Source of the DNA: Cololabis saira
Lineage: Eukaryota > Chordata > Actinopteri > Beloniformes > Belonidae
DNA: 64,000 nucleotides
Assembly: GCF_033807715.1 (NCBI RefSeq)
Contig: NC_084590.1
Location: 4,547,093-4,611,092, forward strand
Reading direction: 5' to 3'
Both the position numbers and the translations under genes were made by a program. How positions within the stretch are numbered: the first letter of the stretch is position 1; every line of letters starts with the position of its first letter. The notes under the pieces were generated by a model. It was given only the letters and a program-made list of their open reading frames with translations. It searched no databases and was not told the DNA's origin. This document shows positions 36,401 to 48,510 of this stretch, in pieces.

Positions 36401-36558
36401 AAGAGGGTGTTAGAGCTTTAGTACCACAAATATTTATCATGTGATAGAGATGATTTGACAGCAGTTTTCAAAACACATGAGTAAGGGACACTACCCAAAT
36501 ACACAGAAACTACAGGAGAAAGTATGGTGACAAGAAAAAGTATATAAATCATTTGGAA

Positions 36559-36863
36559 TAGGGATGCTCCGATACCATTTTTTTCACACCGAGTATTAAG
36601 CATAATTAAGGAATATAGAACAAACCGAAACATGGTGGCTGGCTGAGCAGCGGCGGCTCAGCGGCTGCTCCGCCGCCAGGCTGCACACTCACCCGGGGAG
36701 CCGCGGGGCGGCTCAACATCTCCCCCTAGAGTCACTAACCAGTAACTACAACAACAATGAAGTGGTATCGGTGCGTGGTATCGGAGAATTTTTGCGAGTA
36801 CGAGTATATGAGAGCAGTATCGGCCCCGATACCGATACCAGTATCGGTATCGGGGCATCCCTG
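36559..36863. mobile_element. hAT-type MITE with perfect 8-bp TSD
   Basis: Ends TAGGGATGCTCCGATACC and GGTATCGGGGCATCCCTG are inverted repeats. ATTTGGAA flanks both sides (36551-36558, 36864-36871). GC-rich centre (36645-36720), CGATACC/GGTATCG subterminal repeats, no coding frame. Confidence 0.92.
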
Positions 36864-37350
36864 ATTTGGAATTCATTTTTACTTTATCTTGGTCATATAA
36901 CATTGGGTTTAAGCTGATAACACACAACCAATTATTCAAGATGCTTGAAAGGGACACAAAGTCATATTGTGTTTCTCCACCCATGGTAAGGCAAATTGTC
37001 TAATCGAAGCGTTTTAGTGCTATGGCTTTTTTTCCAAGTGAGCACCCAGCAAAAATAACTCCAAAGAACAACACAGTGCTCAGTGAGGTTAGGAATACCC
37101 TGGTTGACAACTTAAGGCTTGAAAACCTCAGTAGAACTGGCAAACATGGGGGGTATTACCTTGTGGCAGCGGATGGGGTGGTTGGGATTGGCCTGGGTGG
37201 CGGCCACTTGCCTTGAGCGGTTCTCTGGACTATAGAGGGAATGCGCATGACTTCACAGATGCAACTTCACAGTGGGTTACGCCAACTGAGTGGCAGAAAG
37301 ACTCAGTAGCAGCGTAAACTTTCAGTTTAAGCAACTGGAAAACATCTAAA

Positions 37351-37528
37351 ATGGGAAAGAGCTGTTGTGCGATCGACTGTACTCATAGATTTAGCAAGAA
37401 ATCTGAGTTATCGTTTTACAGACTGCTGAAAAATAAGCTTAAGAGAGACAAATGGATCGCTGCAATTCACAGAAACAACTGGATTCCAGACACAGAAACG
37501 TGGATTTGCGGTTCCCATTTTGTATCAG
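37351..37528 (+). CDS. THAP-domain first exon (partial THAP, then splice donor)
   Basis: THAP domains are zinc-binding, sequence-specific DNA-binding modules found in vertebrate regulators and in P-element-type transposases. From ATG at 37351 the exon encodes MGKSCCAIDC, FYRLLKNKLKRDKWI and WICGSHFVSG. The C2CH ligands fit Cys5 or Cys6, Cys10, Cys53 and His56, with Trp35 and Trp44 at typical places. The rest of the domain (the AVP-like end) is missing, because CAG at 37526-37528 is followed by the donor-like GTAATG in phase 1. Reading through instead gives a quick stop at about 37552. An AAAATGGG start context is plausible. I found no clear second exon downstream. It may be the start of a THAP transposon or a host gene, or an orphan captured exon. 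Confidence 0.6.
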
Positions 37529-38090
37529 GTAATGTTGGATTTTTGGGTAGCTAACGTTAAACGGTCAAATCATAAAGTTCGGTGTCCTCATCACTTTAAT
37601 TTCTACAACAAATCCTGCCTTGAAGTCGGATGGCGGTGGCAGCTGCGGGACTCATTCTCAGACTTACATGTTCTCTGTAATGGGTGTGAATGGAGGACTC
37701 ATTTTACCGTGTCCTGCTCCATACTGAGGGCTCTGACAGCGGCACGGGCCCACTCCTGGGTGTGCAGCGTGGCCATGGCCGGGCTTGGTGGACCGCCCCC
37801 CCCCGCCCTTTTATGGCCAGGGGGGAACGTGGGTGCCTATCCTCATGTTCTTCACCTCCTCCTGCTGCTCCTCAACGGTCCGGGCCGTAGGGGGATGCTG
37901 TCTCACATGTGGACTGCCTGCTCCTCAGATTTTAATAAAATCTTAGACATCTCTACACTCAATACATGGACACCTCACAAGCACAAGCAGTTGCACCTAG
38001 AGTCTTCAGAGGGGGGGGGGGGCATTTTCAAATGTGGTTATTGGCATAGCCACATGGTGGCCTGAGCTCCCCCTCCCTGTTTTAACCACG
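37529..38090. other. Sequence downstream of the THAP exon
   Basis: GC-rich stretch 37620-37900 holds a frame-unstable open region (plus 37520-38065) with Leu-rich and Gly/Pro-rich parts and no recognised domain. It ends near a poly-G run (about 38010-38022). It may be intron or transposon interior. Confidence 0.3.
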
Positions 38091-38093
38091 TTA

Positions 38094-38610
38094 AGCCTGA
38101 TTCGTGGTTCTGCGTTAAACCAACGCAGAGCCTACGCCGTTGCCGTGACGCCGTTGCCGTGACGCCGTTGCCGTGACGCCGTTGCCGTGACGCCGTTGCC
38201 GTGACGCCGTTGCCGTGACGCCATGGTGAACCCTTCAGACCTCTCCATCTCTCCATTTCGCCGCGGTTCAATACCCCCCCAGAGCGCTAGGGGGTTGCGT
38301 TCTTTTCCGGAGAAAAGAAAAGGCGATTCATGCTCGAAAACCCTCCAATGTGGCTGAATTTGAAAAATTATATTGTTATCGTTGTCTCTAGTTCATTCTT
38401 TGTTTAGCTTCCGGCTTTTCCGGTCACAGTGAACAATGGCGACCGAGAGAGAACCGTAACCGGAAATCCGTTGCTACCAAGCGAACCAATCCCAGCCCTC
38501 TCGGTCTGCGTTGGGTCTGCGTCGCCTCGACGCGTAGTTCCATTTTTTGGGAGGTGTACGTCAGACTACGGCATAGGCTACGGAGAGCCTCCCGGAGTAC
38601 TGAGAAAATG
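38094..38610 (+). mobile_element. PIF/Harbinger fragment, left half, with minisatellite
   Basis: Left end AGCCTGATTCGTGGTTCTGC preceded by TTA (38091-38093). The mirror image of this end closes the fragment at 60268-60524. Contains a 14-bp array at 38134-38221. It also holds the start of an ORF at 38436 (MATERE-like, ATGGCGACCGAGAGAGAA) shared with the other copy and consistent with a Harbinger transposase N-terminus. The right end is missing. Confidence 0.6.
38134..38221. repeat. 14-bp minisatellite, six units
   Basis: Unit ACGCCGTTGCCGTG repeated almost without change. The original CTACGCCGTAGG-like subterminal sequence of Harbinger elements is the likely source. Confidence 0.92.
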
Positions 38611-40481
38611 TTTTGTGGACTGATGACACAAAATCTGAATTGTTCAGGAAGAACACTCAACACAACGTATGGCACAAGAAAGATAGCTCACCAGCATTCA
38701 AACATCACCCCTTTGGTGATGTATGGTGGAGGTGGTGTCATGATTTGAGCTTGCTCCACTGCTTCAGAGCCTTGACCACTTGGCATCATGGAAGGGAAGA
38801 TGAATTCTCATGTTTACCTTGATATTCAACTGTATATCAGGGCAGCTGTACACCACCTGAAGCTAGATAGATACTGTAGATAGAAGTTGGGTGATGCAGC
38901 TACACAATGAAACTGAGCATCAAAAGGAAATCCTCCACAGGACCACCTTTGGAGCAGTTTTGTAAAAGAAGAATAGTAAAAAAAACTATTGGTGGATACG
39001 ATTAGTGCTATCAGACCTATGCAAAATGATAGCCTGAAGTTACTGCTGCCACATGATATTTGACCAACTGCTAATATCAAAGGTTCACTTTCTCCACAAG
39101 GTTCTGTGTTTGGACCAATACTTTTAGTTTATACTGGTTATACTTTTATTAGGTTTTGATGTACAGCACTGAAAAGATTTAAATTGCAATGCAGAAGATG
39201 CACAGCTATACCTTTTGATGAACTCAGATAAAATCAGTAATTCTGTTGGACTACAAGCATGTTTTGACTGAGGCTTGGATGACATTTCATTACCTAAAAC
39301 TCTGGTTGATGTCTTCAGACCTGAGACTCAGGGATAGACTATCTGATCATTTAGTGACTCTTACTTTAGCATCTACTGCAGTGAGGAATCTAAGATCTAA
39401 TTTGGGACCAGCAGTTGTTCTTTAATTCACGCATGAAACTAATTTCTAGGAGTGGCTGCTGTCATTTTCATAACATTGCCAAAATCATTCCAGTCATTTG
39501 TTAATTAAAGATGGTCTACTTGAAATCTTTCATACGTTGTCCCAAATTTCCCCTGGACAGCCTCCAGGTGATCGAAAATACAACAAGAATTGGCTCCCTT
39601 TTAAATCCAGTACAGAATATAAAAATAGAGCCTTTGAAGGCCATGCTCTATTTTATTGAAAAAAATGACAAAAAAAACAAATAGGTTCATTTTATCACAA
39701 CACAGCATTTGTCTCTCAGACTACAGTTCCCCTTGCAGTTCCATAAGTTACCAAAAGTAAATTGGGAATCAGTGCCTTCTGACCCCTTGCTTCTGCAAAA
39801 GGCTCCTGTTTGGGCTCAGACTAGACACAGACACCCTGTCCAACTTTCAAATTAAAACATTTCTTTTTACAAAGCCTACTGAAAAGGCTGGTTCGAGAGA
39901 CCCTGCATCAACCCTTAGTAATGCTAAAGGGCCTAGACTAGCTTTACTTACTTGCCAATGTTTGTACATGTCTTTTTTGCTGTTATCAACTTTGTGTTTC
40001 TCTTGTTTTTTGTTTGTTTGTTTAATTTTGTGTTTCACAGCAGGTATCTGGACTCATTTCTTTGAGTTTGTTTCTCTGTATTTGTAAAGGACTCCAGTTC
40101 ATAATAGTTTACAGTTAAAAATTCATGTTTCTATTATTATGCTGCTTTTATTTTGTTATATCCTTTCAACACGGAAGTGCTTTTATTTTGAAGAGAGAAA
40201 ACTAAACTGATGAAAAAGGAATGTAAACAGCAACGGGTTAATAACTGTTCACGGTAAAACGGTAAAACAGATAAGAATACAAAGACAATAAACGGAAAGG
40301 AAGGACAAAAGGAGACAGTTAGCTCCAGTCGAGAGGGCAACAAGGTAGTTTATTGTATTTATTTGTCTGTCAGTTTGAGTTTGTGAGAAGTTTTGGTACC
40401 AACGTAGTTAAGTTAACTGTTAATGTATTGTTTTCTTTATTTTTATGCAGCTCTTACGTTGGTCTTACGGTGGTTTAAGGA
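38611..40481. other. Unannotated AT-rich DNA; possible transposon debris
   Basis: At 38600-38720 the plus strand reads FCGLMTQNLNC-like and GGGVMI-like residues that faintly recall a Tc1 transposase (WTDDTKSELF at 38614-38640, then YGGGGVMI). This is likely a highly decayed Tc1/mariner fragment. 39100-39900 includes weak L2-like motifs (a tail-end FKTFLFTKPTE-like reading) that I cannot confirm. Confidence 0.35.
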
Positions 40482-42091
40482 CAGAGGTGTCTTCAATATT
40501 CACATCCATTACTCAGGTAGAAGCAAAGGTGGACAGAGTACTCGACCCCAGTACTTGAGTAAGAGTACAAAATACTACTGGTCAAAATTTACTCCGTTAC
40601 AAGTAAAAGTAGCTCAGTCAAAATATTACTCAAGTAAGAGTAGAAAAGTACTTGCTTTTAAAGGTACTTAAGTATCCAAAAGTAAATGCTTTTAAATCGA
40701 CTTTAAGTAAAAGTAAGAGTAAGAGTAAATTTCTTATTTTCCACATCAGTAAATTACTATATTTTTTCTAAATTAATTTAAGGATCTTTTAACTCTTGTT
40801 TCTGAGAATTCGATGTTGAGTTGTTGAAAGCAGAGAGGTAGTTCTGCTTCGGCAGACACAATAAACATTTGAAAATAAATGTCTGTGGTTTATCTGTGCC
40901 CTCGTTTTTTACTCGGTCGAACTCAAACATTGAGTTAAGATACGGCCAAGGATTTTGTGAAAGTCCCTGCTCCGAGTCCGGCTCATTATCAGACTCAGAC
41001 GACTCAGCGGATTGTCTTTCTTATCCTGACGCAGGCGTAGCCATTGTTGCGGCTCTGTCTTGACAAACGCAGGCTACTTTGGCGGTATCGTTTTGAGGAG
41101 GCTTGACGTATTTCCGCTTTACGTACATCCCGGTGGAGAGCGTGCACTGTGATAGGTCTCCTCCTTTGACAAAAACAGCTTGTGTCCAATAGGATTTTAG
41201 GGAAGAAGAAAAAAGAGCAGACCTGAAAGTAACGAGTACTTTTCAGCCTTCCTAGAAATGTACTCGAGTAAAAGTAAAAATATTTTTCTTGGAAATGTAT
41301 TCAAGTAAGAGTAATAAGTACCAAAGAAATCTAATACTCAAGTAAAGTACAAATCCTCTGGATATGTACTTAAGTACAGTACTCAAGTAAATTTACTCCG
41401 TTACTGTCCACCAGTGGGTAGAAGTATAGATACTAGAGTTTAAAAATACTCCTGTAGAAGTTGAAGTATCAACTCAAGTTTTTTACTCGAGTAAAAGTAT
41501 AAAAGTACTGGTTCAAAACTACTTAAAGTATAAAAGTAAAAGTAATGTAAGGGGGAAAAAAGCCATTAAGGACAAAAGCCATTGAAAATGAATGCATCTT
41601 AGTATATTGCAAATATATTAAAGAAGCATATATGTGTACTATTGAGCATTAACATGTGTTTCAGAGAGCAGCAGATATGATGACTAGTTGCCTATAAGTA
41701 TTGTAATGGTGCAAAAAGTCAAACTTCAGGCATGTTATCATTTATCCTAACCTTTATTGGAATGTACATCCAAGTTTAGTTGCAGGAATCTGAGGGAACG
41801 GATGTAAGAACAAAACTGGACAAGAACATCTGAAACAACCACAACCAAATTCACTCTATCCGGATGGAGCAATTTAACTGGATAGTTTTTATTAAAGGCC
41901 GAAATGAAATAGAGTAACAAGGCTGTTTTTAAAATGTAAGGAGTAAAAAGTACAGATAATTGCGTGAAAATGTAAGGAGTAGAAGTAAAACGTCGTCTGA
42001 AAAATAATTACTCCAGTGAAGTATAGATAACCAATTTTTCTACTTAAGTAAGGTAACGGTAGTATTTGTACTTCGTTACTTGACACCTCTG
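40482..42091. mobile_element. hAT-type element (outer) with 8-bp TSD
   Basis: Ends CAGAGGTGTC and GACACCTCTG, flanked by TTTAAGGA (40474-40481) and TTTATGGA (42092-42099), 7 of 8 identical. Many AAGTA/TACTT motifs near both ends. It hosts the second element at 40524-41416. No transposase. Confidence 0.85.
40524..41416. mobile_element. hAT-type element (inner) with perfect 8-bp TSD
   Basis: Ends CAAAGGTGGACAGAGTACTC and GTTACTGTCCACCAGTG form inverted repeats. GGTAGAAG flanks both sides (40516-40523, 41417-41424). It is inserted 42 bp inside the left end of the outer element, so it is younger. The short frame at 40869-41063 has no domain. Confidence 0.9.
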
Positions 42092-42099
42092 TTTATGGA

Positions 42100-44404
42100 T
42101 CACAGAAATGCATAATAAATGACATGATGAGACCATCAGTGCAGACTTGCTTTGATTTCGACTGGGATGCTACAGTATTGTCCTTTCAACTCATTGCCAC
42201 TAAAGCCACCTTCTAAGGACAAAAGGGAATATGATTAAGTCAAGGTCAAAACTGTCATGCAATAAGTCAAGAGAAAGCCCTACACTGACTTTAAGAAAGG
42301 TGCACAAGGGTCTAAGCTCACACTTAAAGTACAGATAAGCCTTCTCACACGGGCCAGGAAGAGATGTTGTACACCGAGCCCTTCTTGGTGTAGCACCAGA
42401 TTTGGATAAGCTTCATTCTGACTGATGGAAAGAGGCAGAATGCGGCATGCCTTTCTCTCTGCCTACAGATGAATGACAAATCATGACAGGCAGCTAAAGC
42501 TGAGGAAAATATCGGCCCAGTGGAAAATCAAAGATGACAAGCTGCTCATCATAGACATAGACAGCAGTTTGGGCATGAGACTAGGTCATGTTGAACCCTG
42601 GTAGAAAGATGACCTGACAAAGTTCAAGGTCAACGTTATATCTAAACCATTATTTATATACTGTAGGTATTAATGGGTTAAACATTTGTCACGCACCAAA
42701 TGATATTTAATATTCAAGAGATTTAAGGAGGGGCGGGACAACTAGACTGTACTCTGGCAAATAAATAGAAAAATATCAAAATACAGGTTTAATATACAAC
42801 TATACGCATTTACCGCATGAATAGCTACGGCCACATAACTACCCAGTAGTGAAGGTTTAAATACGTATGCCCTAATGTTGATTTGAAAATACATTTTCAT
42901 TGTGTTTCCCTGTGTTTCTCTCATTTCAGACTAGCAGCCGATGCCACCCCCTCACCCCTCACATAGGTTTGTATTAATTATTAAAAAAAAAACATTATAT
43001 GTTATATATTAAATTGATTATATATTAAAATGCATATATTTAAAAAACAAAAAAAGAAAGTACATTTTCAACTCAGTATGCATATTCAAAATGCTAGAGC
43101 GCTGTACTTAAGATGTTGGAAATGACATATCGAATGGAGATTGTAAAATATGGCTTTGGTTATATGTAATGAATAAGTGGTTGGAGGGGAATTTTGCGGC
43201 AGCAATGCTGTCAACCGCTGCAGGAACAGAACAGTGGGAAGATCTGGAAGCTTGAACTGTGATAACCATCAAGTAAAATCCCAAGTCAGGTAGGTCAGCC
43301 ATCTTCCTTTTCATAAACATTTCAGTCTGGCAGGCGACCAAGAGCACCTTTTGCACAGACCCAGTACTAGTCTGCAGCTCTGAGCTGCACAAGAAACAAG
43401 CAGACTAATCTCAGTTTCATACTGCAAATTGGTGTAACCCCACTTGGCCACCTGCCAGGCGACGGAGCCTCATGACTCGTTTGACGACATCATGAAAGTG
43501 GCCAGTCAAACGCGCCGTACCTCGCCAACAATCAGCTTCCCTGTCCAGGCAAAGCCAGACAGCTGAGCAGCAGAGCAGTGATATCAGCCCCATCAAGGGC
43601 AGGAAAGGAGGTTAAAGTTAGTGGGAAATTGTGATGTAGAACTTCCTTAATACTCAGTAAGGATGAAAACAGAATCTGAATTAATTTCATGAATACGTTT
43701 ATGTTCACTGGTAATCTGTAAACAAATGTGGAAAAAAGGGCTATAATTCTATTTGAAACTGTTTGATTAAATAAACTATTAATTGTATTTTTACAAGTAC
43801 AAGTACTTCCATCAGATCATTTCATTATTAGCTGTTGTAACATTCCATGCAACAATCAACAGTATTTGGGCATTTGTCATCTGGGTTCTTCACACACATC
43901 AATATTTCTCTTTTTTAGTATTGAAATGCTGAAATTTTACAATTTGAGATTGGTCCAACTTCTTCCAGCCAGACTATATATTATCTTCTAATTATATATT
44001 ACCAAGAATTTGACGGATATGGGTTTTTCTATGCCCTAGTAAATGCCAATGATCAGTCCACCTCACATATTATAACTGTACTTTCTGTATCTTTTTAAGA
44101 TTTTAATTAATAGATACACTTTCATTAAAAAACAATTGGGTTGAAACTCTTTATGAAAACAAAAATCAGAATCAGAATTATTTCATTCTTATTGTCCCAT
44201 CAGAATTACAGCGAAATTTAAAAATATAGCAGCTCTGGTAAGAAAAAAAAACTGAAACAACAGAGAAAAAAAAAGTGCAAAGACATAAAATACATAAAAA
44301 AGACATAGAAAAGATAAGGGGTGCCTAAGAGTTTTGCACGGTGTGATATTTATCATAAATATATTTAGATTTTTATACATGCATAATATACAGCATATTA
44401 TAAA
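42100..44404. other. Unannotated DNA
   Basis: No repeat family recognised. A strong acceptor-like tract (CTCTCATTTCAG at about 42920-42931) precedes only 11 codons before a stop. The frame 43108-43392 (minus) is not domain-like. Confidence 0.3.
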
Positions 44405-44453
44405 GTGTGTGTGCGTGTGCGTGTACGTGTGCATGTGCGTGTGTGTGTGTGTG
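44405..44453. repeat. (TG)n microsatellite, interrupted
   Basis: TG with CGTG, TACG and CATG interruptions. It lies 70 bp left of the 40-bp palindrome. Confidence 0.9.
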
Positions 44454-44522
44454 CAGCCGCTGCTCTGGTCATTTTGCCAATCCTAAATGTCCATAAACCC
44501 TTTTCACCCCACATAATATGCT

Positions 44523-44562
44523 GAAATATGCGGGACTCGATATATCGAGTCCCGCATATTTC
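44523..44562. repeat. Perfect 40-bp palindrome
   Basis: Half-site GAAATATGCGGGACTCGATA is followed directly by its exact reverse complement, with no spacer. It is not inside any repeat family I recognise. Confidence 0.95.
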
Positions 44563-44929
44563 TTGTAATGTTTTTCAAACCGCCAGTAAGACTGACATGA
44601 TGTGGGTGCACAGCAGCACAATACTGATGTGTCATCTAATTTCACATCACACTGTGCTATTATGGAAAGGGAAGAAGAGAGGAAAGAGCACGAGAATTGG
44701 ACAGTACTGCGAGTACAGAAAGAATGGGAACTGTGGAAGTAGAGGAGGAGGGTGGGGAGGACTACACAGGGAAAGAAATCTCTGTCTCAGCAAAAGTTTT
44801 CATTAAAATTTTGAGACAAATGATCTCTGTGTCCTTCTCCTGAAGCTGCCTGGGGCGTCATGCTATTTCTATGCAAATAACAACCTCACGCCTTTGCTCC
44901 TATTATTTCTGCTGGAGCTGCTGCAACAT

Positions 44930-45120
44930 GACCCAAGAGAGAAGGGGGGGGGAGAGGGAGGAGACGAGAGAGGAGAGAGAGGGAGGGTGAATACAGAGGG
45001 GTGATATGAAGTGAGAAAAAGAAATAAGGAAAATACTGCAAAGGAGGAGGAGAGAGCGAGAGAAAGAGCGACAGAAAGGTGGAGGAGGAGGAGGTGGGTG
45101 GAGGGGACAATCAGACGAGC
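44930..45120. repeat. GA-rich (polypurine) tract
   Basis: Strongly purine-biased, with GGGGGGGGAGAGGGAGGAG and GGAGGAGGAGGAGG blocks. Low complexity; a minus-strand Pro/Ser/Leu frame across it is artefactual. Confidence 0.8.
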
Positions 45121-45395
45121 CTAGTGCGAGTGAGCGTGTGTGTTTGTGTGTGTGCGTGTGCGTGTGTGCGATGGACTCACTGAGGTGTGAAAATATATAA
45201 CACTAGGAAAGAAAGAGAGGGAGCCAAGGGGAGAGAAGCAGAGAGATGGAGGGCTAAGAACAACACAAAGACACAACTATAATTTGTTTGGAAGCTGCCT
45301 TTCTTGTAATATATGACACCCTCAGCACGGGTGCTTCCTCACCACGCACTATTGTTTAACCATATAGCACTTACAACACTATCAGGACCAGCCCA

Positions 45396-45477
<82 letters not shown>
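45396..45477. repeat. (CA)n microsatellite
   Basis: About 82 bp of pure CA dinucleotide. Confidence 0.98.
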
Positions 45478-45481
<4 letters not shown>

Positions 45482-45762
45482 GGATTTACGTACTGGGTCA
45501 CTCCACTACTGCAGTTTGCTACAAATAAAACAGTGTGAAAACTGAAGCAGAAAATGTATACAGAAAAATATACAGCCATAGATGACGATGCATGCAGTCT
45601 GAGGCGTTAATGGAACCAAAATTCACTGAACATCAAGTGCAGGGAAGATAAATTATTTCAAGGGATCATTCAGCGTGCAAAGCTCAAATCATATGAGAAA
45701 AATACATTCATGATTCTTAAACGTTGTACAAGTTAAAACTGTAATGTAATATGATACAATCA

Positions 45763-46428
45763 CAGTGAGTGCGTTTACATGGGAAGTTTAATTCCTCTTT
45801 AATTCGGAATTAAAATTAAATCCGTAAACATTTCCATGTAAACACCTAATTCCGAATTAAAATGGCCGTTCCGAATTAAACTTAATTCCGAAGTAAGTGG
45901 CTGGTTTATTCCGATTTTAAATCCGAATAGAATAATTCCAGATCATGTATACACTCATTCCTCTTTAAATTGATTCAGGCCTTTCTTTCTGCTCGTTCCC
46001 TCGCCCGTCTGTCTCCATGGCGCTTATTTTCCACGCTGGGCTGGTTTTCCAAACAAAGTTTCGAGATGGCAGCACGCAGTAAACGGTGGTCAAGAGCAGA
46101 GACCATTTATTTAATAAATAGAAATCATTAAAAGAACAGATGGAAACAGGAAACATCAAAATGGTGAGCTTTTCGAAGTTGTAGCGGCTAAGTTAGTTTT
46201 TCTTCCGGGAGTTTAACTTCCAGTCCCCCCCCCTATCCAATCAGAACCTTCCCAACCCCCAGACCTGGAGAGGAATTGGAGAAAGCTGATCAAACGTGTT
46301 TTCCATGTAAACCTCAATTCAGAATTACTATTTCCATGTAAACTCGAAGGAAAATAGTTCAATTCTGAATTATTTAATTCTGAATAATTAATTCAGAATT
46401 AAAAAACATCATGTAACCGTGGCCAGTG
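45763..46428. mobile_element. MITE family 'GCGTTTACATG', copy B
   Basis: The most complete copy. Left CAGTGAGTGCGTTTACATGG, right GTAACCGTGGCCAGTG. The plus strand reads MAARSKRWSRAETIYLINR from 46066, then a stop. Such Trp-rich residues are typical of the Myb-like protein of Harbinger elements, suggesting the family came from a Harbinger transposon. Confidence 0.75.
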
Positions 46429-47183
46429 AATAGTAGATAGAAGTGGATGATTTTCTTTGTGAGGCCAAATCTTAGAGCCAGGACACACTCCCTCATCAGG
46501 GTGATCAGTGTGACCTAGATGATCTCTCCTCAGCTTCAATTGCTCAGCTATGTTCATTTATATGATCATTCTCAGCAGTTGAAAATGCACATGGCATGCA
46601 ATTCCATGCAAATGTCAGAGAAAAGAAACCACAGAGACACTGATTAAACCGCAGTAGTAGCTGGTAATTGTTTCACAAACCTAGAAGACTCATGTGTGCT
46701 TCAGCCAAAATTGAAATTGATCATGAAGCTCTGATGACATAGCTGCAAATATTTCAAAGAAAAAGAGAGGACTTTGGTGGATATTTCTGAATGTGGTGAA
46801 AGAGGATATGAAAGAGGTCAGAGCAAGATGGAAACAGGGGATCTGCTAGAAAAAGTGTCCGCCTTGGCAGTCGCTATACCAGAAAGTGATGTAATGAATT
46901 ATGCAGTGTGATCAGTAAAAACGTTTACAGTGGCATTTCTAAAAAACTAATTTCAGTCCACAGAGCGACCAATGATTGTTGGAGAATACATGGACATCTT
47001 TGCAAAAGATGCCACTGTGAAGGCAACATATGTTGCCTTAAAACATGAGTGTTTATGCATTAATACCACCATGACCGAAGCGTAAATGACCTTGGCCAAG
47101 GGCAGTAATACAACCCCAAACCATCTAGTCTAATATTGAATCATCTGACCATAATATACATTTCCATATGTGATAGTCCACTC
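46429..47183. other. Unannotated DNA
   Basis: No coding or repeat signal recognised. Confidence 0.3.
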
Positions 47184-47345
47184 GATTCAATTCAATTTTA
47201 CGTATATAGCGTCTATTACAACACACGTTGTCTCAAGGATCTTTCCAGAGACCCAGACATGACCCCGAGCAATTATTACATAATCAATCGCTGGTAAAAA
47301 CTCCCCTTTAGGAGGGAAGAAACCTTGAGCTGGACCTGGCTCATA
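47184..47345 (-). mobile_element. L2-type LINE 3' tail (reverse)
   Basis: Reverse complement of the tail at 10199-10400: starts ATTCAATTCAATTTTACG, then TTGTCTCAAGGATCTTTCCAG, GGTAAAAACTCCCCTTTAGG and AGGGAAGAAACC. No reverse transcriptase adjacent, so extremely 5' truncated. Confidence 0.7.
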
Positions 47346-47818
47346 AGGGGGGACCCTCCTGCTGATGGTCCCGACGCTCCTGATGCTCCCAACCCCACAG
47401 AAGAAAAAACCCTGCCAAGGTTAGAAGATAGGCTTCTTTCTTGCACAGGAAAATTTCAAGCACTAGCCACCTTGTGAATGCATCTCTATATTCTAGTGCT
47501 TAACAAAGGTTTTCAAAAGTAATCCCTTGCCCATGTGGATGTATCAGCTGCTGGTGCATTACAGTTGATCTGGTGACATCTGAAGAAACGGAGATCACAG
47601 GCGTCCAGCTTACGCTTGCACCCTCCGCTCTTATACACAGGCATTCCTCTAGATTCCTTCTATGGTTTATTAAGGTTCTGCAACATAGGAGAAATATGCA
47701 ACTTTTCCTCCACTCTTTCTGTGAACATCATTGCTTTCAAACACTTTAATGATATTCTTGCATATTAGTTGACAAAGTGGAAAACTTGTGCCGACCTTTG
47801 CTCACCGAAGACTTAGCA

Positions 47819-47922
47819 TTTCCTAAATACTACTTTTTTAACAAATCATCATTACAATCATATGTTGACATCACCTGTTTGAAATTACATCATTATTTTT
47901 TCCTTCCTTCTAACTAACATTT
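47819..47922. repeat. Left ~105-bp direct repeat flanking a MITE
   Basis: TTTCCTAAATACTACTTTTT ... CTAACTAACATTT ends exactly where the MITE begins. The partner at 48511-48617 starts exactly where the MITE ends. They differ at few positions (TACTT/TGCTT, AACAAATC/AACACATC, small length changes). Confidence 0.92.
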
Positions 47923-48510
47923 AGGCCCCGTTTACACGTCGCAAAAACGGTGGTGTTTTCATGCATTTTGTCCGTTCGTTTACACCAAAACGAAGCTCAA
48001 AGTCTCCAAAAACCATCATTTCTGAAAACTCCGGCCAAAGTGGAGATTCGCAAAAACTCCGTCTTTACGTTTGCTTGTAAACAGAGGGAAACGGACATTT
48101 AGGATTCAGAACGTCACATTATGCCTCAGAAACGTCACCAGCGTCATGAGTGCGACCTGTGTTTACAATTTGTTTGACCACCGTCAATATTTTCTTGTAT
48201 TTTACCTGGTTTATATTCAAGTCACACTTAAAAATAACTCCCCTTCTCTGTCACTCCAAACGAAAGACTCTCGTTCATCTTGGAAGTAACTGGAAGTTTC
48301 TCGTGTCATTTGTTGATGTTTTTTTCCAGGATTTTGATTGGCTAGCATGACTTTATCTTCTCGTTACACTGCCCCCTGCAGGTTTGGCTGCTCATAGCAC
48401 CTTAACAGCTATTTATGCGGGTTCGTGTAAATGATGGTATTTTTCAAAACGTAGAGAGGGAAATATCCATTTTTGTAAATACCTGGCTATGTGTAAACGT
48501 GGTTTCAGCC
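47923..48510. mobile_element. MITE with AGGCCCCGTTTACACG ends, copy 2
   Basis: Left AGGCCCCGTTTACACGTCGC, right GTGTAAACGTGGTTTCAGCC. Longer than copy 1 (24933-25402) by a block near 48065-48150 that copy 1 lacks (AACGGACATTTAGGATTC). No coding frame. Confidence 0.75.

Noticed and set aside
38614..38740. WTDDTKSELF and YGGGGVMI as an active second Tc1 gene
   Set aside because: Only two short motif-like pieces with frame breaks and no inverted repeats. At most it is old debris, noted in the feature covering 38611-40481.
42932..42965. Exon after a strong CTCTCATTTCAG acceptor
   Set aside because: Only 11 codons before a stop and a weak donor; not enough to support a feature.
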